A stretch of 64,000 nucleotides of DNA. Source: Ferruginibacter sp. GTDB taxonomy: Bacteria; Bacteroidota; Bacteroidia; Chitinophagales; Chitinophagaceae. The notes under the pieces were generated by a model. That model ran no database searches and had not been told where the DNA came from. It saw nothing but the letters and a program-made list of their open reading frames with translations. The stretch is from assembly GCA_025963635.1 (NCBI GenBank), contig JAOQAK010000024.1, positions 1-64,000 of the forward strand, in the 5' to 3' direction. The translations under genes and the position numbers were made by a program. Below, piece by piece: positions 54,654 through 63,920 of this stretch (within the stretch, counting starts at the first letter, position 1; each line of letters starts with the position of its first letter).

Positions 54654-54815
54654 GGGTTTAAATTTTATAGTGATTTGTATGTCGTGATAATTAATGGGGA
54701 AGTATTCTGTGGATTAACATTTGACAAATGACCGATCGGGATTCGATATGTAATTGGTAGTCTTCAAATCGCAAGCTGCAGGAATTTTTCTTGGTTTATT
54801 ACTGACGTTGAATGA

Positions 54816-55337
54816 TTAAAGAATGGCTATATCCCCCTTCGCCCGGTTATTAATTTCATGCTCTGCCAGGTGCGACAAGCGGTCGTCGATTTGTTTTTCA
54901 TTTACTTCTGCTTCATGAAAGGCACCGGCCTGCTTTTCCAGGCCTAGCGCATTTGCGAACGAGGCTGCGGTTCCGTAACTGCTGATTTTATAATGATTGA
55001 TCGCCTGGATACTGGCAAGCAGGCAGGCATCCTTTATTTCTGCATCAGAACAAGCTGCAATTTTTTCATTTGTGTCATCAATAAAAGCTTCCAATACACG
55101 ATTGGTGAGACTTAGCGAAGCAATCTCCTCTTCAAAGAAAAAGTCTTCCATTTTTTCAACATGCTTTTGTATAAGGTCAAGATATTTATTCAGTACTGAT
55201 TTCAATTTTGATGAACTGGCATGATCAATCCATCCGGGCAGATGATTTTTTAGCAATATCTCTGCAATCATAAACATGCGTGAATTGTGGTACAGCAGGT
55301 TGTAAAGTGTTTTGATGGCATTTTTATTTTCTTCCAT
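54816..55337 (-). CDS. YciE/YciF-like ferritin-fold protein (DUF892)
   Basis: This is a 173-residue helical protein from ATG 55337 (MEENKNAIKTLYNLLYHNSR). The longer frame to 55382 is less likely. A long helical bundle with IEDFFFEEE-type acidic runs (MEDFFFEEEIASLSLTNRVL) and INHYKISSYGTAASFANALG fits the DUF892/YciF family of stress-linked, four-helix proteins. Two acidic residues per helix could bind metal. It has no signal peptide and stands alone. It is intact, unlike its neighbours. Confidence 0.7.
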   Translation of the reverse strand: MEENKNAIKTLYNLLYHNSRMFMIAEILLKNHLPGWIDHASSSKLKSVLNKYLDLIQKHVEKMEDFFFEEEIASLSLTNRVLEAFIDDTNEKIAACSDAEIKDACLLASIQAINHYKISSYGTAASFANALGLEKQAGAFHEAEVNEKQIDDRLSHLAEHEINNRAKGDIAIL

Positions 55338-55514
55338 AGTATTTAATTGAATGAATCCAAATTTACCCGTTGCAAAAGCCAAAAAATATGATCACTATCA
55401 AGTAAAACATTGACAGTCCTCATTGAGTTATATCGACTTTCAAAAGCATTGGCTCAAAAACAGGTTAGCTGTTAACTATAACGCACCCGGATTGCTGCGG
55501 CCCAAAGAAAAAAT

Positions 55515-55859
55515 TCAACAACTAATGTGCAATGGTTCTGTTGATTGAAAGCATATTGGAACGAATGAAGTTGGCTTGCCGGGTATTAATTGCGGCAGTT
55601 TGGCGCCCTGGGTTCCTATATTACCATCCAGTGCCAGCACGATTTTATTTGTTTTGTAAATGCCTTCCAAATCAAAACTCGTAAAATCATTGCTAAATGC
55701 ATTGAGACCTTGGGTAGAAATCGTATTGAGGGTGGATCCTGATCCTGGCAAATATGTATAACCAAATTTCAACAATCCCGCAATACCCCTCGTGTGTTGG
55801 GCAGATACTCCGCCTATGGATATACCAGCTATCATCAATAGCATAATTATCTTTTTCAT
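55515..55859 (-). CDS. Small secreted protein, possibly truncated outer-membrane barrel
   Basis: This 114-residue protein has a signal peptide (MKKIIMLLMIAGISIGGVSA). The mature part is GLLKFGYTYLPGSGSTLNTI, then FDLEGIYKTNKIVLALDGN, which looks like beta-barrel strands. It ends soon after (TEPLHISC) and is shorter than a usual barrel, so the 3' end may be lost. Function is unknown. Confidence 0.5.
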   Translation of the reverse strand: MKKIIMLLMIAGISIGGVSAQHTRGIAGLLKFGYTYLPGSGSTLNTISTQGLNAFSNDFTSFDLEGIYKTNKIVLALDGNIGTQGAKLPQLIPGKPTSFVPICFQSTEPLHISC

Positions 55860-56135
55860 AATAAAAGTATTTTAGGTTACGAAATGAAATTTCTATTTGA
55901 CGATGAAAGGTATTGTCAGCATCGAAAGCCAAAAATGATAGCAGTCAATTATACTTTTGATTGTTATCAATCAATCTTTTGATGGTGATCAGTGAAATAC
56001 TAAAGGTGATAGTCCAATTTTGTACTGCAATCAAGGGTAGCAACAATAGTAAGGAGCCTTCCATACTCTTCATAACATAACAGCCCTGGTGTTGCCGGTG
56101 ACTATTGTAGTATATTCATTCTTTAAAACCCTTCT

Positions 56136-56989
56136 ATGAAAATGAATCAGCAGGCAATGGCTTCTAAAATCTCAATGGGGATCATTTTTTTTGCCCTGGT
56201 AACTTCTTCAGGCGGACTATGGATACCTGGTCTTTACCACGACAATGATTTTGTTAAGAGCGCCTGGTTCGCCAGTGATATCATCACCTTTTTTGTTGCA
56301 GTGCCTCTATTGTGTTTAGCAGTGTATTTTTCAAAAAAAGGTTCAGCCCGTTGGCGAATGCTGTGGTGCGGACTGTTGGGGTATATGTTTTATAATTTTG
56401 CCTTTATCTTTTTGGTGCGGTGTTCAATGTCTTTTTCCTGCTGTATGCTGCACTATGTTCGTTATCGGCGTTTACGCTTATCCTGTTGTTAACAGATCCG
56501 GGTATTCGAATCATTGCACGAAGTTTTGCTGTGGGTACTACAATAAAAGTAATAAGCATATATCTGTTGGCAATCGCCCTAATGCTTTTTGCAATGGAGT
56601 TAAGCATGATCATCCCATATCTTACCAAAGGAACGATTCCCGAGACCATCAGGCTTACTGCGCATCCCACCAGTGTGGTATTCGCATTGGATTTTACAAT
56701 TGTGATCCCGGTTTCATTGTTGGCTGCTTACCTGTTGTGGCGCAGGCGTGCTTATGGCTATATCCTCGCAATGATAATGCTTGTAAAAGGATTTACCTTC
56801 GGACTGGTTCTATGCATAGGGACGGCTGTGCTGGCATTTTCAGATGCTTATGGAAAATGGGATCCGCTCATGCCATTTTATATTGTGCTTGCAATAGGAG
56901 GTTTAACGGGAGTGAGCCTGTTACTTAAGAATTTAGAAATGAATAAACCAATTAACATTCGGCACCAGGTTCGGCATCATCAAAATTAA
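56136..56989 (+). pseudogene. Multi-pass membrane protein, frameshifted
   Basis: ATG 56136 opens MKMNQQAMASKISMGIIFFA and continues as a polytopic protein to YNFAFIFLV near 56415. The frame then leaves into nonsense. A one-base shift at the T-run near 56410 continues GAVFNVFFLLYAALCSLSAF, then further helices to 56989. Joined, it gives about 285 residues and eight or so membrane segments. The family was not recognised. The second half could be read from 56420 as a separate frame, but its start lies inside the first. Confidence 0.65.
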
Positions 56990-57002
56990 TCATCATGTTA
57001 AG

Positions 57003-57025
57003 GCAGGCGTCATCCTGCTTTTTTT
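57003..57025 (+). terminator. Hairpin terminator after the broken membrane-protein gene
   Basis: GCAGG (57003-57007) and CCTGC (57014-57018), with flanking weaker pairs, have a 6-nt loop followed by seven T. The position 14 bp after the stop at 56989 fits an intrinsic terminator. Confidence 0.6.
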
Positions 57026-57126
57026 GTAAATTACCAGCCGGTTGTAAAAGTTTAAAATATCTTCAATAGCACAACGATTGCCGGTAACTCGTAAAGAGCC
57101 GCACCACTTATTAAATCTGAGAAACA

Positions 57127-57666
57127 ATGAACGCTTCAATTCACGATTTGTCTGAAGTTCACCGCTTGATATCCGGTATTTTTTCCTAGCCTGATAAAAC
57201 ATCTGATTGGGAGCAGTACAAATTATCCGCAGAGCAACTGGAGTTTTTTGATGAGTTTGGTTACGTCAGCGGTATAAAATTACTCGCTGAACCGCAGGTG
57301 GAAAGGCTTACAAAAGAACTGGCTGAAATAATGGATCCCGCCCATCCTGCACATGAACTGTTTTATGAATTTCATAGCAATGAATCTACTGACCCCACTG
57401 CGGTTCTTTTTCATGCCTTGGGCGCATGGCGTATCACCAATGGTTTTCATGATGTGATATGGAATCCCGCCTTTGTAATGCCGGCGAGCCAATTGCTGGG
57501 CAACAGGGCAGTTCGTTTCTGGCACGATCAATTATTCTGCAAACCAGCACATCATGGTGGAGTGGTGGCATGGCACCAGGATTATTCTTACTGGACAAGA
57601 ACCGGCCCTATTCAACATCTTACCTGTTGGACTGCACTTCCAGCGCCTTTATTGATCAAAATCTGA
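57127..57666 (+). pseudogene. Phytanoyl-CoA dioxygenase-family protein, with stop and truncated
   Basis: ATG 57127 reads MNASIHDLSEVHRLISGIFS and then a TAG stop. The same frame continues with [20 protein letters not shown] and [20 protein letters not shown], then [20 protein letters not shown]. The WHQD pair (first His and Asp of the iron site) is present. The frame then breaks after WTALPAP, so the distal His and substrate Arg are lost. It stops 55 bp before the end of the oppositely oriented iorB-like gene. Confidence 0.75.
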
Positions 57667-57720
57667 TAGGTATTGGAACGATGTTTATTGACATCTATGA
57701 AGTATATCAACTATTCGTTT

Positions 57721-59859
57721 TCAGATGCTCTTAAAAACATCCTCTTCAATAAATGGCTGATTCTTTAGCCGCTTACCGGTTGCTTTGAAAATAGCATTTG
57801 CAACCGCGCCGCCTGTTGGTGGAAGCGCCGGTTCTCCAAGACCAGTAGGATCAATTCCATTATCTATAAAGAAGGTTTCCACTTCAGGAATCTCTTTCAT
57901 CCGGATGAGGCGATAAGTATTGAAATTCTTTTGCTCTGTAGCGCCGTTCTTAAAGGATATTTTGCCATACATCGCATGCCCGTATCCATCCACAATGCCG
58001 CCCATTACCTGCTGGCGGGCACCACTTAAATTCACCACCTGGCCACAGTCTGAAACTGCATATATTTTCTTCACAACCGGTTTGCCGGCCACCATGGCTA
58101 CTTCACAAATTTGGGCAACATAAGATGAATGAGAAAAATAAACGCTGAAGCCCTGGAAAACACCGGACTTATTGCCCCAGCCAGCTTTTTCAGCCACTGT
58201 TTTAATAACCGTTTCCATCCGGTCGATATTGTATTTGATGGGGCCAGTTGGAGCGTTGCGTGCCTTTTGTAACAACTCAAGCCTGAACTGGATGGGATCT
58301 TTACCTGCTGCCATAGCTACTTCATCCAAAAACGCCTGTTCCGCAAAAGCCAAAAAATTGGTGGTAGGCGCACGCCACGGCCCGGTCGTAATCGGCGATT
58401 TATATTCAATGCTATCGATCAGTAAATTTTCAACCGCTCCGGAAGGGAAATTATCTTCTCTCGTCGGGTTGCCTGCATTGATACCCACTCCGCGGCATTT
58501 ATATCCAACCAGGTTGCCGTTGCTGTCCAATGCTGCCTCAAACCGGTAGCGCACTGATGGCCGGTAGGTTCCGCCGCCCATATCATCCTCTCTTGTCCAG
58601 ATCACTTTCACAGGCGCTTTAATAATAGAAGATAATTCTGCAGCTTCCGTTACATAATCATTTTTCAGGCGCCTTCCAAACCCGCCACCCAGCCTCGTGA
58701 GTTCAAGCGTAATCTTATCCTCAGGTACATTTAATAATTTCGAAACCTCGTTGCGGGCTCCGCCGGGTGTTTGTGTAGGACCAACCAGCTCAACGCCATC
58801 GGCTCTCACATCAGCGAAAAAGTTCATCGGCTCCAATGGTGCATGCGATAGAAACGGGCTTTGGTATTCACTTTTGATGATTTTGGCAGCGCTTTTAAAG
58901 ACTGCTTCCACATCACCATTCTTCCTGCGCACCACTGGTGTTCCGGTATCTAATAAAGTTGCTAACGCCTTGTTATGATCTTCGGTACTCTCGAGTGTGC
59001 CATTGTTTTCATATTCAATCTTTAATAACTTCCGGGCCTTACTTACTTCCCAGGTAGATTTACCCACAACGGCAACGTTGTTTTTAAATACTACTACATC
59101 AACGATCCCGGGCATGGCCTTGGCCGCTGCGAAATCTACCGATTTTATTTTCGTACCAAATGCTTCAGGACGTTGTATCATGGCGAACAGCATGCCTTTC
59201 CTGTAAAAATCCATTCCAAACAGGGGCTTACCGGTGGTGATACTTTTATTGGCAACATTTTTTACTGCCGTACCGATGATCTTAAAATCTTTACGATCTT
59301 TTAATTTTATTTCAGCGGGCGCAGGCATACGGGAAGCGGCCTCTGAAAGCTCACCAAAGCCCAGCTTTTTTCCGGAAGTGGAATGTATTACAAAGCCATT
59401 GCTGGCTGAACACTCTTCCGGTGATACGTTCCATTGTTTTGCAGCCGCTTGTATCAGCATATATCTTGCAGTAGCGCCGGCAGTTCTCAGTCGCTTCCAC
59501 GAATGCGGAACTGCGCCGCTTCCACCAGTAACCTGCCGGTCGAAATTTTTATCAAGCGGCGCCTGCAGCACTTTTACTTTTGTCCAATCCGCATCCAGTT
59601 CTTCCGCAACGATCATGGGAAAGGAAGTCATGATATTTTGACCGAGTTCAGGATTGGGAGAGAGTATGGTAATGATCCCATCGGTGGAAATGGACAGGTA
59701 ACTGTTGAAGCCGATGGTAGCGGAAAGCGGGATCTTTTTTATGACCTGCGGAGTTTCAGCATCGGAACCAAACCAGCTAAAACCTAATAACAGGCCACCG
59801 CCGGTGATGGAACTTAATTTTAGAAAATCTCTGCGGCTGGTTGTATTTGACTTTGACAT
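57721..59859 (-). CDS. Molybdopterin-binding subunit of an IorB-type aldehyde/xanthine dehydrogenase
   Basis: This 712-residue protein has a Tat signal with the twin-arginine SRRDFLKLSSITGGG near residue 9, so it is exported folded. Molybdenum-hydroxylase features are LGGGFGRRLKNDYVTEAAEL, PVKVIWTREDDMGGGTYRPS, ITTGPWRAPTTNFLAFAEQA and the C-terminal GLGEPALPPTGGAVANAIF with the catalytic Glu. It belongs to the isoquinoline 1-oxidoreductase beta type. Its partner 2Fe-2S subunit is encoded 4 bp upstream. The substrate is unknown. A Mo cofactor-maturing gene is not in the window. Confidence 0.9.
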   Translation of the reverse strand: MSKSNTTSRRDFLKLSSITGGGLLLGFSWFGSDAETPQVIKKIPLSATIGFNSYLSISTDGIITILSPNPELGQNIMTSFPMIVAEELDADWTKVKVLQAPLDKNFDRQVTGGSGAVPHSWKRLRTAGATARYMLIQAAAKQWNVSPEECSASNGFVIHSTSGKKLGFGELSEAASRMPAPAEIKLKDRKDFKIIGTAVKNVANKSITTGKPLFGMDFYRKGMLFAMIQRPEAFGTKIKSVDFAAAKAMPGIVDVVVFKNNVAVVGKSTWEVSKARKLLKIEYENNGTLESTEDHNKALATLLDTGTPVVRRKNGDVEAVFKSAAKIIKSEYQSPFLSHAPLEPMNFFADVRADGVELVGPTQTPGGARNEVSKLLNVPEDKITLELTRLGGGFGRRLKNDYVTEAAELSSIIKAPVKVIWTREDDMGGGTYRPSVRYRFEAALDSNGNLVGYKCRGVGINAGNPTREDNFPSGAVENLLIDSIEYKSPITTGPWRAPTTNFLAFAEQAFLDEVAMAAGKDPIQFRLELLQKARNAPTGPIKYNIDRMETVIKTVAEKAGWGNKSGVFQGFSVYFSHSSYVAQICEVAMVAGKPVVKKIYAVSDCGQVVNLSGARQQVMGGIVDGYGHAMYGKISFKNGATEQKNFNTYRLIRMKEIPEVETFFIDNGIDPTGLGEPALPPTGGAVANAIFKATGKRLKNQPFIEEDVFKSI

Positions 59860-59863
59860 TGCT

Positions 59864-60322
59864 TCAGATTTTAGTGCTGGCTAATTTTACTGCTTCCCGA
59901 ATGCGGTGATAGGCGCCGCAACGGCAAATATTACCGTGCATGGTATTGGCAATTTCCTCATCTGCCGGGTGCGGTTTTCTTTTTAACAATGCAGCAGCGG
60001 TCATGATCTGGCCGGCCTGGCAATAACCACATTGGGGCACGTCCACTTCGTCCCAAGCCAATTGCAAAGGATGATCGCCATTTTCTGAAAGGCCTTCAAT
60101 AGTAGTGATGGCCCCGGCTTTTATAGCCGAAACGGGCAACACACATGATTTTACTGCGTTACCATCAAGGTGAACTGTGCAGGCGCCACATTGCGCAATG
60201 CCGCAACCGAACTTGGTACCCACCAGTCCAAGATGATCTCTTAATACCCACAAGAGCGGGGTATCAGCGGCCACATCCGCTTTAAATTGCTTACCATTGA
60301 TCTTAAGTGTGTAAACCGGCAT
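59864..60322 (-). CDS. 2Fe-2S subunit of the molybdenum hydroxylase (IorA-type)
   Basis: This 152-residue protein has two iron-sulfur domains. The plant-type ferredoxin part has [16 protein letters not shown] with KSCVLPV, and the four-helix part has [16 protein letters not shown] and [16 protein letters not shown]. All eight cluster cysteines appear present. It transfers electrons from the Mo subunit to an acceptor. It has no signal peptide, so it is probably carried out with the Tat-exported large subunit encoded 4 bp downstream. Confidence 0.94.
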   Translation of the reverse strand: MPVYTLKINGKQFKADVAADTPLLWVLRDHLGLVGTKFGCGIAQCGACTVHLDGNAVKSCVLPVSAIKAGAITTIEGLSENGDHPLQLAWDEVDVPQCGYCQAGQIMTAAALLKRKPHPADEEIANTMHGNICRCGAYHRIREAVKLASTKI

Positions 60323-60415
60323 GCTGTATATTTTTATTTGTTGCCAAAATTACGGAAAAAATCAAAACCGGTAAGCCACCAGCCTATCCTAATCAACCGC
60401 CGATTTCGTAACCCA

Positions 60416-60480
60416 TCTTCAAATATCCAAATCTCAATATCCAATATCCCAATATCCGATATCACAATATCCAAATATTG
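60416..60480 (+). repeat. Degenerate tandem AATATCC repeat
   Basis: Units close to CAATATCC or AATATCC recur about seven times between 60416 and 60480 in the gap before the sialate esterase gene. They read IQISISN-like in one frame, which explains why a false N-terminal extension of the esterase exists. This is a simple-sequence tract of unknown role. Confidence 0.6.
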
Positions 60481-60559
60481 CTTTTACAATTCGAATAATT
60501 ATAGCCAATCTTTTGATTCAATCCTTTACTTTTACTCCTCAAAATTTTTACCGACATAT

Positions 60560-62527
60560 ATGAAAAAGATCCCCTTGTTAACAATGGTTTTATTGATTGC
60601 CTGCACGGTTTCCGCGAATGTGAGGCTGCCCAAAATTTTTGGTGATAATATGGTATTGCAAAGAGACCATACGATACCTGTCTGGGGCTGGGCAGATAAC
60701 AAAGAAAAAATCACCATTCATTTCAATAAACAAACCAAAGTGGTTACCGCCGATAAGTCGGGCAAATGGAAGATCAACCTGGATGCGGAAGCGGCTGGTG
60801 GGCCATTTCAATTAGCCATCAATGGAAAAAATAACATTACTCTTAGCAATATATTAGTAGGGGATGTGTGGGTTTGCTCCGGTCAGTCGAATATGGAATT
60901 TCACCTGCAAACCGCCAATGATGCAGAGAAGGAAATTAAGCAGGCAAACTATCCACAGATACGGCAATTTGAAGTGCCGAAAACAGTTGCTTCTTTGCCT
61001 AAGGAAGACCTTTCCGGTGGAGACTGGAAAGTTTGCAGCCCGGAAACAGCGGGTAATTTTACTGCCGTTGGCTATTTCTTTGCAAGAGAACTTCAGAAGG
61101 AGTTGAATATACCTATTGGCCTCATTCATACTTCCTGGGGTGGAACACATGTAGAAACCTGGACGAGCCGGAATGCATTTGAAAACAGTGATGAATTCAA
61201 AACGATGATCGCCTCTATGCCGGTGTTGAACATCGATTCATTAGCTGAGCAGAAAAATGCAGAAAGTGCGGCCAGGCTCAAAAAAATACAGGCTTCCTAT
61301 CCGCCTACCGGCAATGAAATAGCCTCCTGGAAAGAAGCCGCTACGGACGACAGCCATTGGCCAAAAATGAATGTACCGGGCCTATGGGAACAACAGGCTT
61401 TAGGAGATCTGGATGGGATTGTGTGGGTTAGAAAAACAGTAAACATTTCCACTGCCGATGCAGGAAAAGCCGCCGTATTGGAACTTGCCATGATTGATGA
61501 TGTGGATGAATGTTATGTAAACGGTTCAAAAGTGGGAAGCACTGCAGGGTATAATGTAAAAAGAAAGTACAATATCCCGCCGGGCATTTTAAAAGAGGGT
61601 AAAAACGTAATCGCCGTAAGAGTGGAAGACACTGGCGGTGGCGGAGGAATTTATGGCGAGGCTTCTGATATCAAATTGTCCATTGGATCCAATACAATTC
61701 CACTGGCAGGTGAATGGATGTACCAGGTAGCGTCTGTATCGTCTTCCGGGTCATCAGGCGTTGGTCCAAATAGTTACCCAACCTTACTTTACAATGCAAT
61801 GCTACATCCAATCATTCCATTCGCTATCAAAGGCGCAATCTGGTACCAGGGAGAAAGCAACGCAGACCGTGCCTGGCAATACAGGAAAGCATTTCCTTTG
61901 ATGATAACCGATTGGCGGAAAAGCTGGAACCAGGGCGACTTCCCATTCTACTTTGTACAACTGGCGACCTACAATGCCAATAACGGCGATAGCCGAAAAG
62001 GAAGTAGCTGGGCCGAACTGCGGGAAGCACAATCCCTCACCTTATCGTTGCCCAATACCGGGATGGCGGTTACAACGGATATTGGCAATCCAACAGACAT
62101 TCATCCAAAAAATAAACTGGATGTAGGTAAAAGGCTTGCAGCCGTGGCCTTGAATAAAACCTACGGAAAAGGCAATGTGTACAGTGGCCCTGTTTACCAG
62201 TCGCACAAAACAGAAGGCAATAAGATCATTCTTACTTTTAGCAATATTGGATCGGGTTTATCAGCACACAATAAGTATGGCTATTTACAGGGTTTTGAAA
62301 TCGCCGGCCAGGATCACCAATTCCATTATGCGAAAGCGTTTATAGAAGGTGACCATGTTGTGGTGTACAGCGATGAAGTGCCTAACCCTGCAGCTGTAAG
62401 ATATGGCTGGGCCGATAATGCAGAAGACGATAATCTCTATAATAAAAACGGTTTTCCTGCACCGCCTTTCAGAACAGACGATTGGAAAGGCATTACAGAA
62501 TCAGCAAAATTTCACATCGGAAATTAA
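60560..62527 (+). CDS. Sialate O-acetylesterase-family secreted esterase
   Basis: This 655-residue protein starts at ATG 60560 (MKKIPLLTMVLLIACTVSAN), a signal peptide. The longer frame to 60287 runs through a tandem repeat and is rejected. The SGNH block I is WVCSGQSNMEFHL near residue 105. A galactose-binding-like beta domain is inserted (MNVPGLWEQQALGDLDGIVW). Block III is GAIWYQGESNADRAW and the catalytic region is IGNPTDIHPKNKLDVG with Asp and His. Such enzymes remove O-acetyl groups from sialic acids or plant glycans. No linked glycosidase lies in the window, so the substrate is open. Confidence 0.9.
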   Translation: MKKIPLLTMVLLIACTVSANVRLPKIFGDNMVLQRDHTIPVWGWADNKEKITIHFNKQTKVVTADKSGKWKINLDAEAAGGPFQLAINGKNNITLSNILVGDVWVCSGQSNMEFHLQTANDAEKEIKQANYPQIRQFEVPKTVASLPKEDLSGGDWKVCSPETAGNFTAVGYFFARELQKELNIPIGLIHTSWGGTHVETWTSRNAFENSDEFKTMIASMPVLNIDSLAEQKNAESAARLKKIQASYPPTGNEIASWKEAATDDSHWPKMNVPGLWEQQALGDLDGIVWVRKTVNISTADAGKAAVLELAMIDDVDECYVNGSKVGSTAGYNVKRKYNIPPGILKEGKNVIAVRVEDTGGGGGIYGEASDIKLSIGSNTIPLAGEWMYQVASVSSSGSSGVGPNSYPTLLYNAMLHPIIPFAIKGAIWYQGESNADRAWQYRKAFPLMITDWRKSWNQGDFPFYFVQLATYNANNGDSRKGSSWAELREAQSLTLSLPNTGMAVTTDIGNPTDIHPKNKLDVGKRLAAVALNKTYGKGNVYSGPVYQSHKTEGNKIILTFSNIGSGLSAHNKYGYLQGFEIAGQDHQFHYAKAFIEGDHVVVYSDEVPNPAAVRYGWADNAEDDNLYNKNGFPAPPFRTDDWKGITESAKFHIGN

Positions 62528-62602
62528 AATGCAGAAGCCGAATAAAACAGCCTGAAGCTTGCTAAACTTACATTGAGGCCGCCTGGTAGTTGGTTTAATT
62601 TT

Positions 62603-62739
62603 TTTATGCCACGAATGCACGAATAGCCAAGGGGATTTTATTTAAATTTATTCGTGCAATTCGCATAATTAGTGGCAAAAAAATGTTTTTCCCTTTCAAG
62701 AATATATTATTGCATACATGGATTTCCCTGGTCACCTTT
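62603..62739 (+). repeat. First copy of a tandem duplication of the apbE leader
   Basis: This copy spans an imperfect hairpin (GCCACGAATGCACGAATA ... TATTCGTGC ... TTAGTGGC) and the first 19 codons of the apbE gene (MFFPFKNILLHTWISLVTF), which then stops. A second copy follows at 62746-62885 with about 143 bp offset and a few differences. The hairpin resembles REP-like palindromes I recall from Bacteroidota. Confidence 0.85.
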
Positions 62740-62745
62740 TAGTTA

Positions 62746-62885
62746 TTTATGCCACGAATGCACGAATATCCACGGGGAGTTTTATTTATTTTTATTCGTG
62801 CAAATTCGCATAATTAGTGGCATAAAAATGTTTTTCCCTTTCAAAAATAAATTATTGTATAAACGGATTTCTTTGGTCACTTTTT
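62746..62885 (+). repeat. Second copy of the apbE leader duplication
   Basis: The second copy carries the same hairpin and the real apbE start MFFPFKNKLLYKRISLVTF at 62828. It differs from the first copy at scattered bases, so the duplication is not recent or has been under drift. Both halves keep GCCACGAATGCACGAATA and TATTCGTGCA arms. Confidence 0.85.
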
Positions 62886-63865
62886 GTATTGTTCTCACTG
62901 TTATTGTGATTGCACAGCAAAAGCGGTTCTCGTTTACTGAACCTAAAATGGGGTCACCGTTTACGATTGTTTTTTATTCAGGTGACAGTTTACAGGCTAA
63001 TGCCATCGCAAAACGATGCTTCCATTTGGTGGACTCATTCAATCTTGTTTTCAGTGATTATATAGATAGCAGTGAGTTGTCGCGGTTAAATGCTTCATCA
63101 GGAAAAGGTTTGAATCCGGTGCAGGTTTCCCCTGCTTTGTATGAAATAATTGCTCTGTCAAAAAAAGCATTTTATAAAAGTGATGGTGCTTTCGATATTA
63201 CCATTGGGCCATTGGTGAAACTATGGCGGCAATCAAGAAAGGTAAAGCAATTTCCTTCGGGGGATTCGGTTCAATCGGCATTGAACCAAACAGGATTTGG
63301 CAATCTGTCGATTGACAGCTTTCATAAAACCGTTGCTTTGACAAAGGCAGGCATGCAGCTGGACCTTGGGGGAATTGCCAAGGGATGGATCGCACAAAAA
63401 ATAATTGATTTTTTGCATACACAACAGGTAAATCATGCATTGGCAGATGCGGGCGGTGATATTGCCATGAGTGAGGCTCCACCCGGTACAGGCGGGTGGA
63501 CAATCGGCGTAAATATTCCGGAAACAACCGATGAGTTACTGTCGAAAAAACTTTTCTTAAAAAACAAGGCTGTAGCAACTTCTGGCGATGCATACCAGTT
63601 TATGATGAAGGATGGAAAAAAGTATTCACACATTATCGATCCACGTACGGGCTATGGTGTCACCAGCCAACGAAATGTAACTGTGATAGCCAGGGATGGC
63701 GCCACGGCGGATTGGCTGGCGACGGCCTGTAGTATTCTGAAAATTAAAAGGGCCAAAAGGCTTGCCACGCAGTTCGATGCAGATGTACTGATCGCCGAAG
63801 TTAAAAATGGCCGGATGATTTTAAATGCAACAAAAGGCTTTGCCCGGTATTGGAAACAGCCGTAA
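62828..63865 (+). CDS. apbE: ApbE, FAD:protein FMN transferase
   Basis: This 345-residue protein starts at ATG 62828, in the second leader copy. The longer frame to 62672 starts with GTG in the first copy. An N-terminal membrane segment (FCIVLTVIVIAQ) suggests export or anchoring. ApbE features are MGSPFTIVFYSGDSLQANAI, LGGIAKGWIAQKIIDFLH, ADAGGDIAM, VATSGDAYQFMMKDGKKYSH and IIDPRTGYGV. ApbE transfers FMN from FAD onto Ser or Thr of target flavoproteins, such as those of Na+-pumping complexes. The target is not in the window. It is full length. Confidence 0.92.
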   Translation: MFFPFKNKLLYKRISLVTFCIVLTVIVIAQQKRFSFTEPKMGSPFTIVFYSGDSLQANAIAKRCFHLVDSFNLVFSDYIDSSELSRLNASSGKGLNPVQVSPALYEIIALSKKAFYKSDGAFDITIGPLVKLWRQSRKVKQFPSGDSVQSALNQTGFGNLSIDSFHKTVALTKAGMQLDLGGIAKGWIAQKIIDFLHTQQVNHALADAGGDIAMSEAPPGTGGWTIGVNIPETTDELLSKKLFLKNKAVATSGDAYQFMMKDGKKYSHIIDPRTGYGVTSQRNVTVIARDGATADWLATACSILKIKRAKRLATQFDADVLIAEVKNGRMILNATKGFARYWKQP

Positions 63866-63920
63866 CAATAATCATTTTCTTAATTTATTTCTTATCTTCC
63901 AACCTCGAACAAAAACGCTG

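Noticed and set aside
56398..56928. A 176-codon frame inside the membrane-protein region
   Set aside because: It is out of phase with the hydrophobic frames and has a cysteine- and arginine-rich, non-protein-like make-up, so it is a shadow.
60287..60559. N-terminal extension of the sialate O-acetylesterase
   Set aside because: It would translate the AATATCC tract and overlap the 2Fe-2S gene. The signal peptide at 60560 gives a better start.
62672..62827. N-terminal extension of ApbE from GTG 62672
   Set aside because: It crosses the leader duplication and repeats the hairpin region. ATG 62828 with its membrane segment is the normal start.
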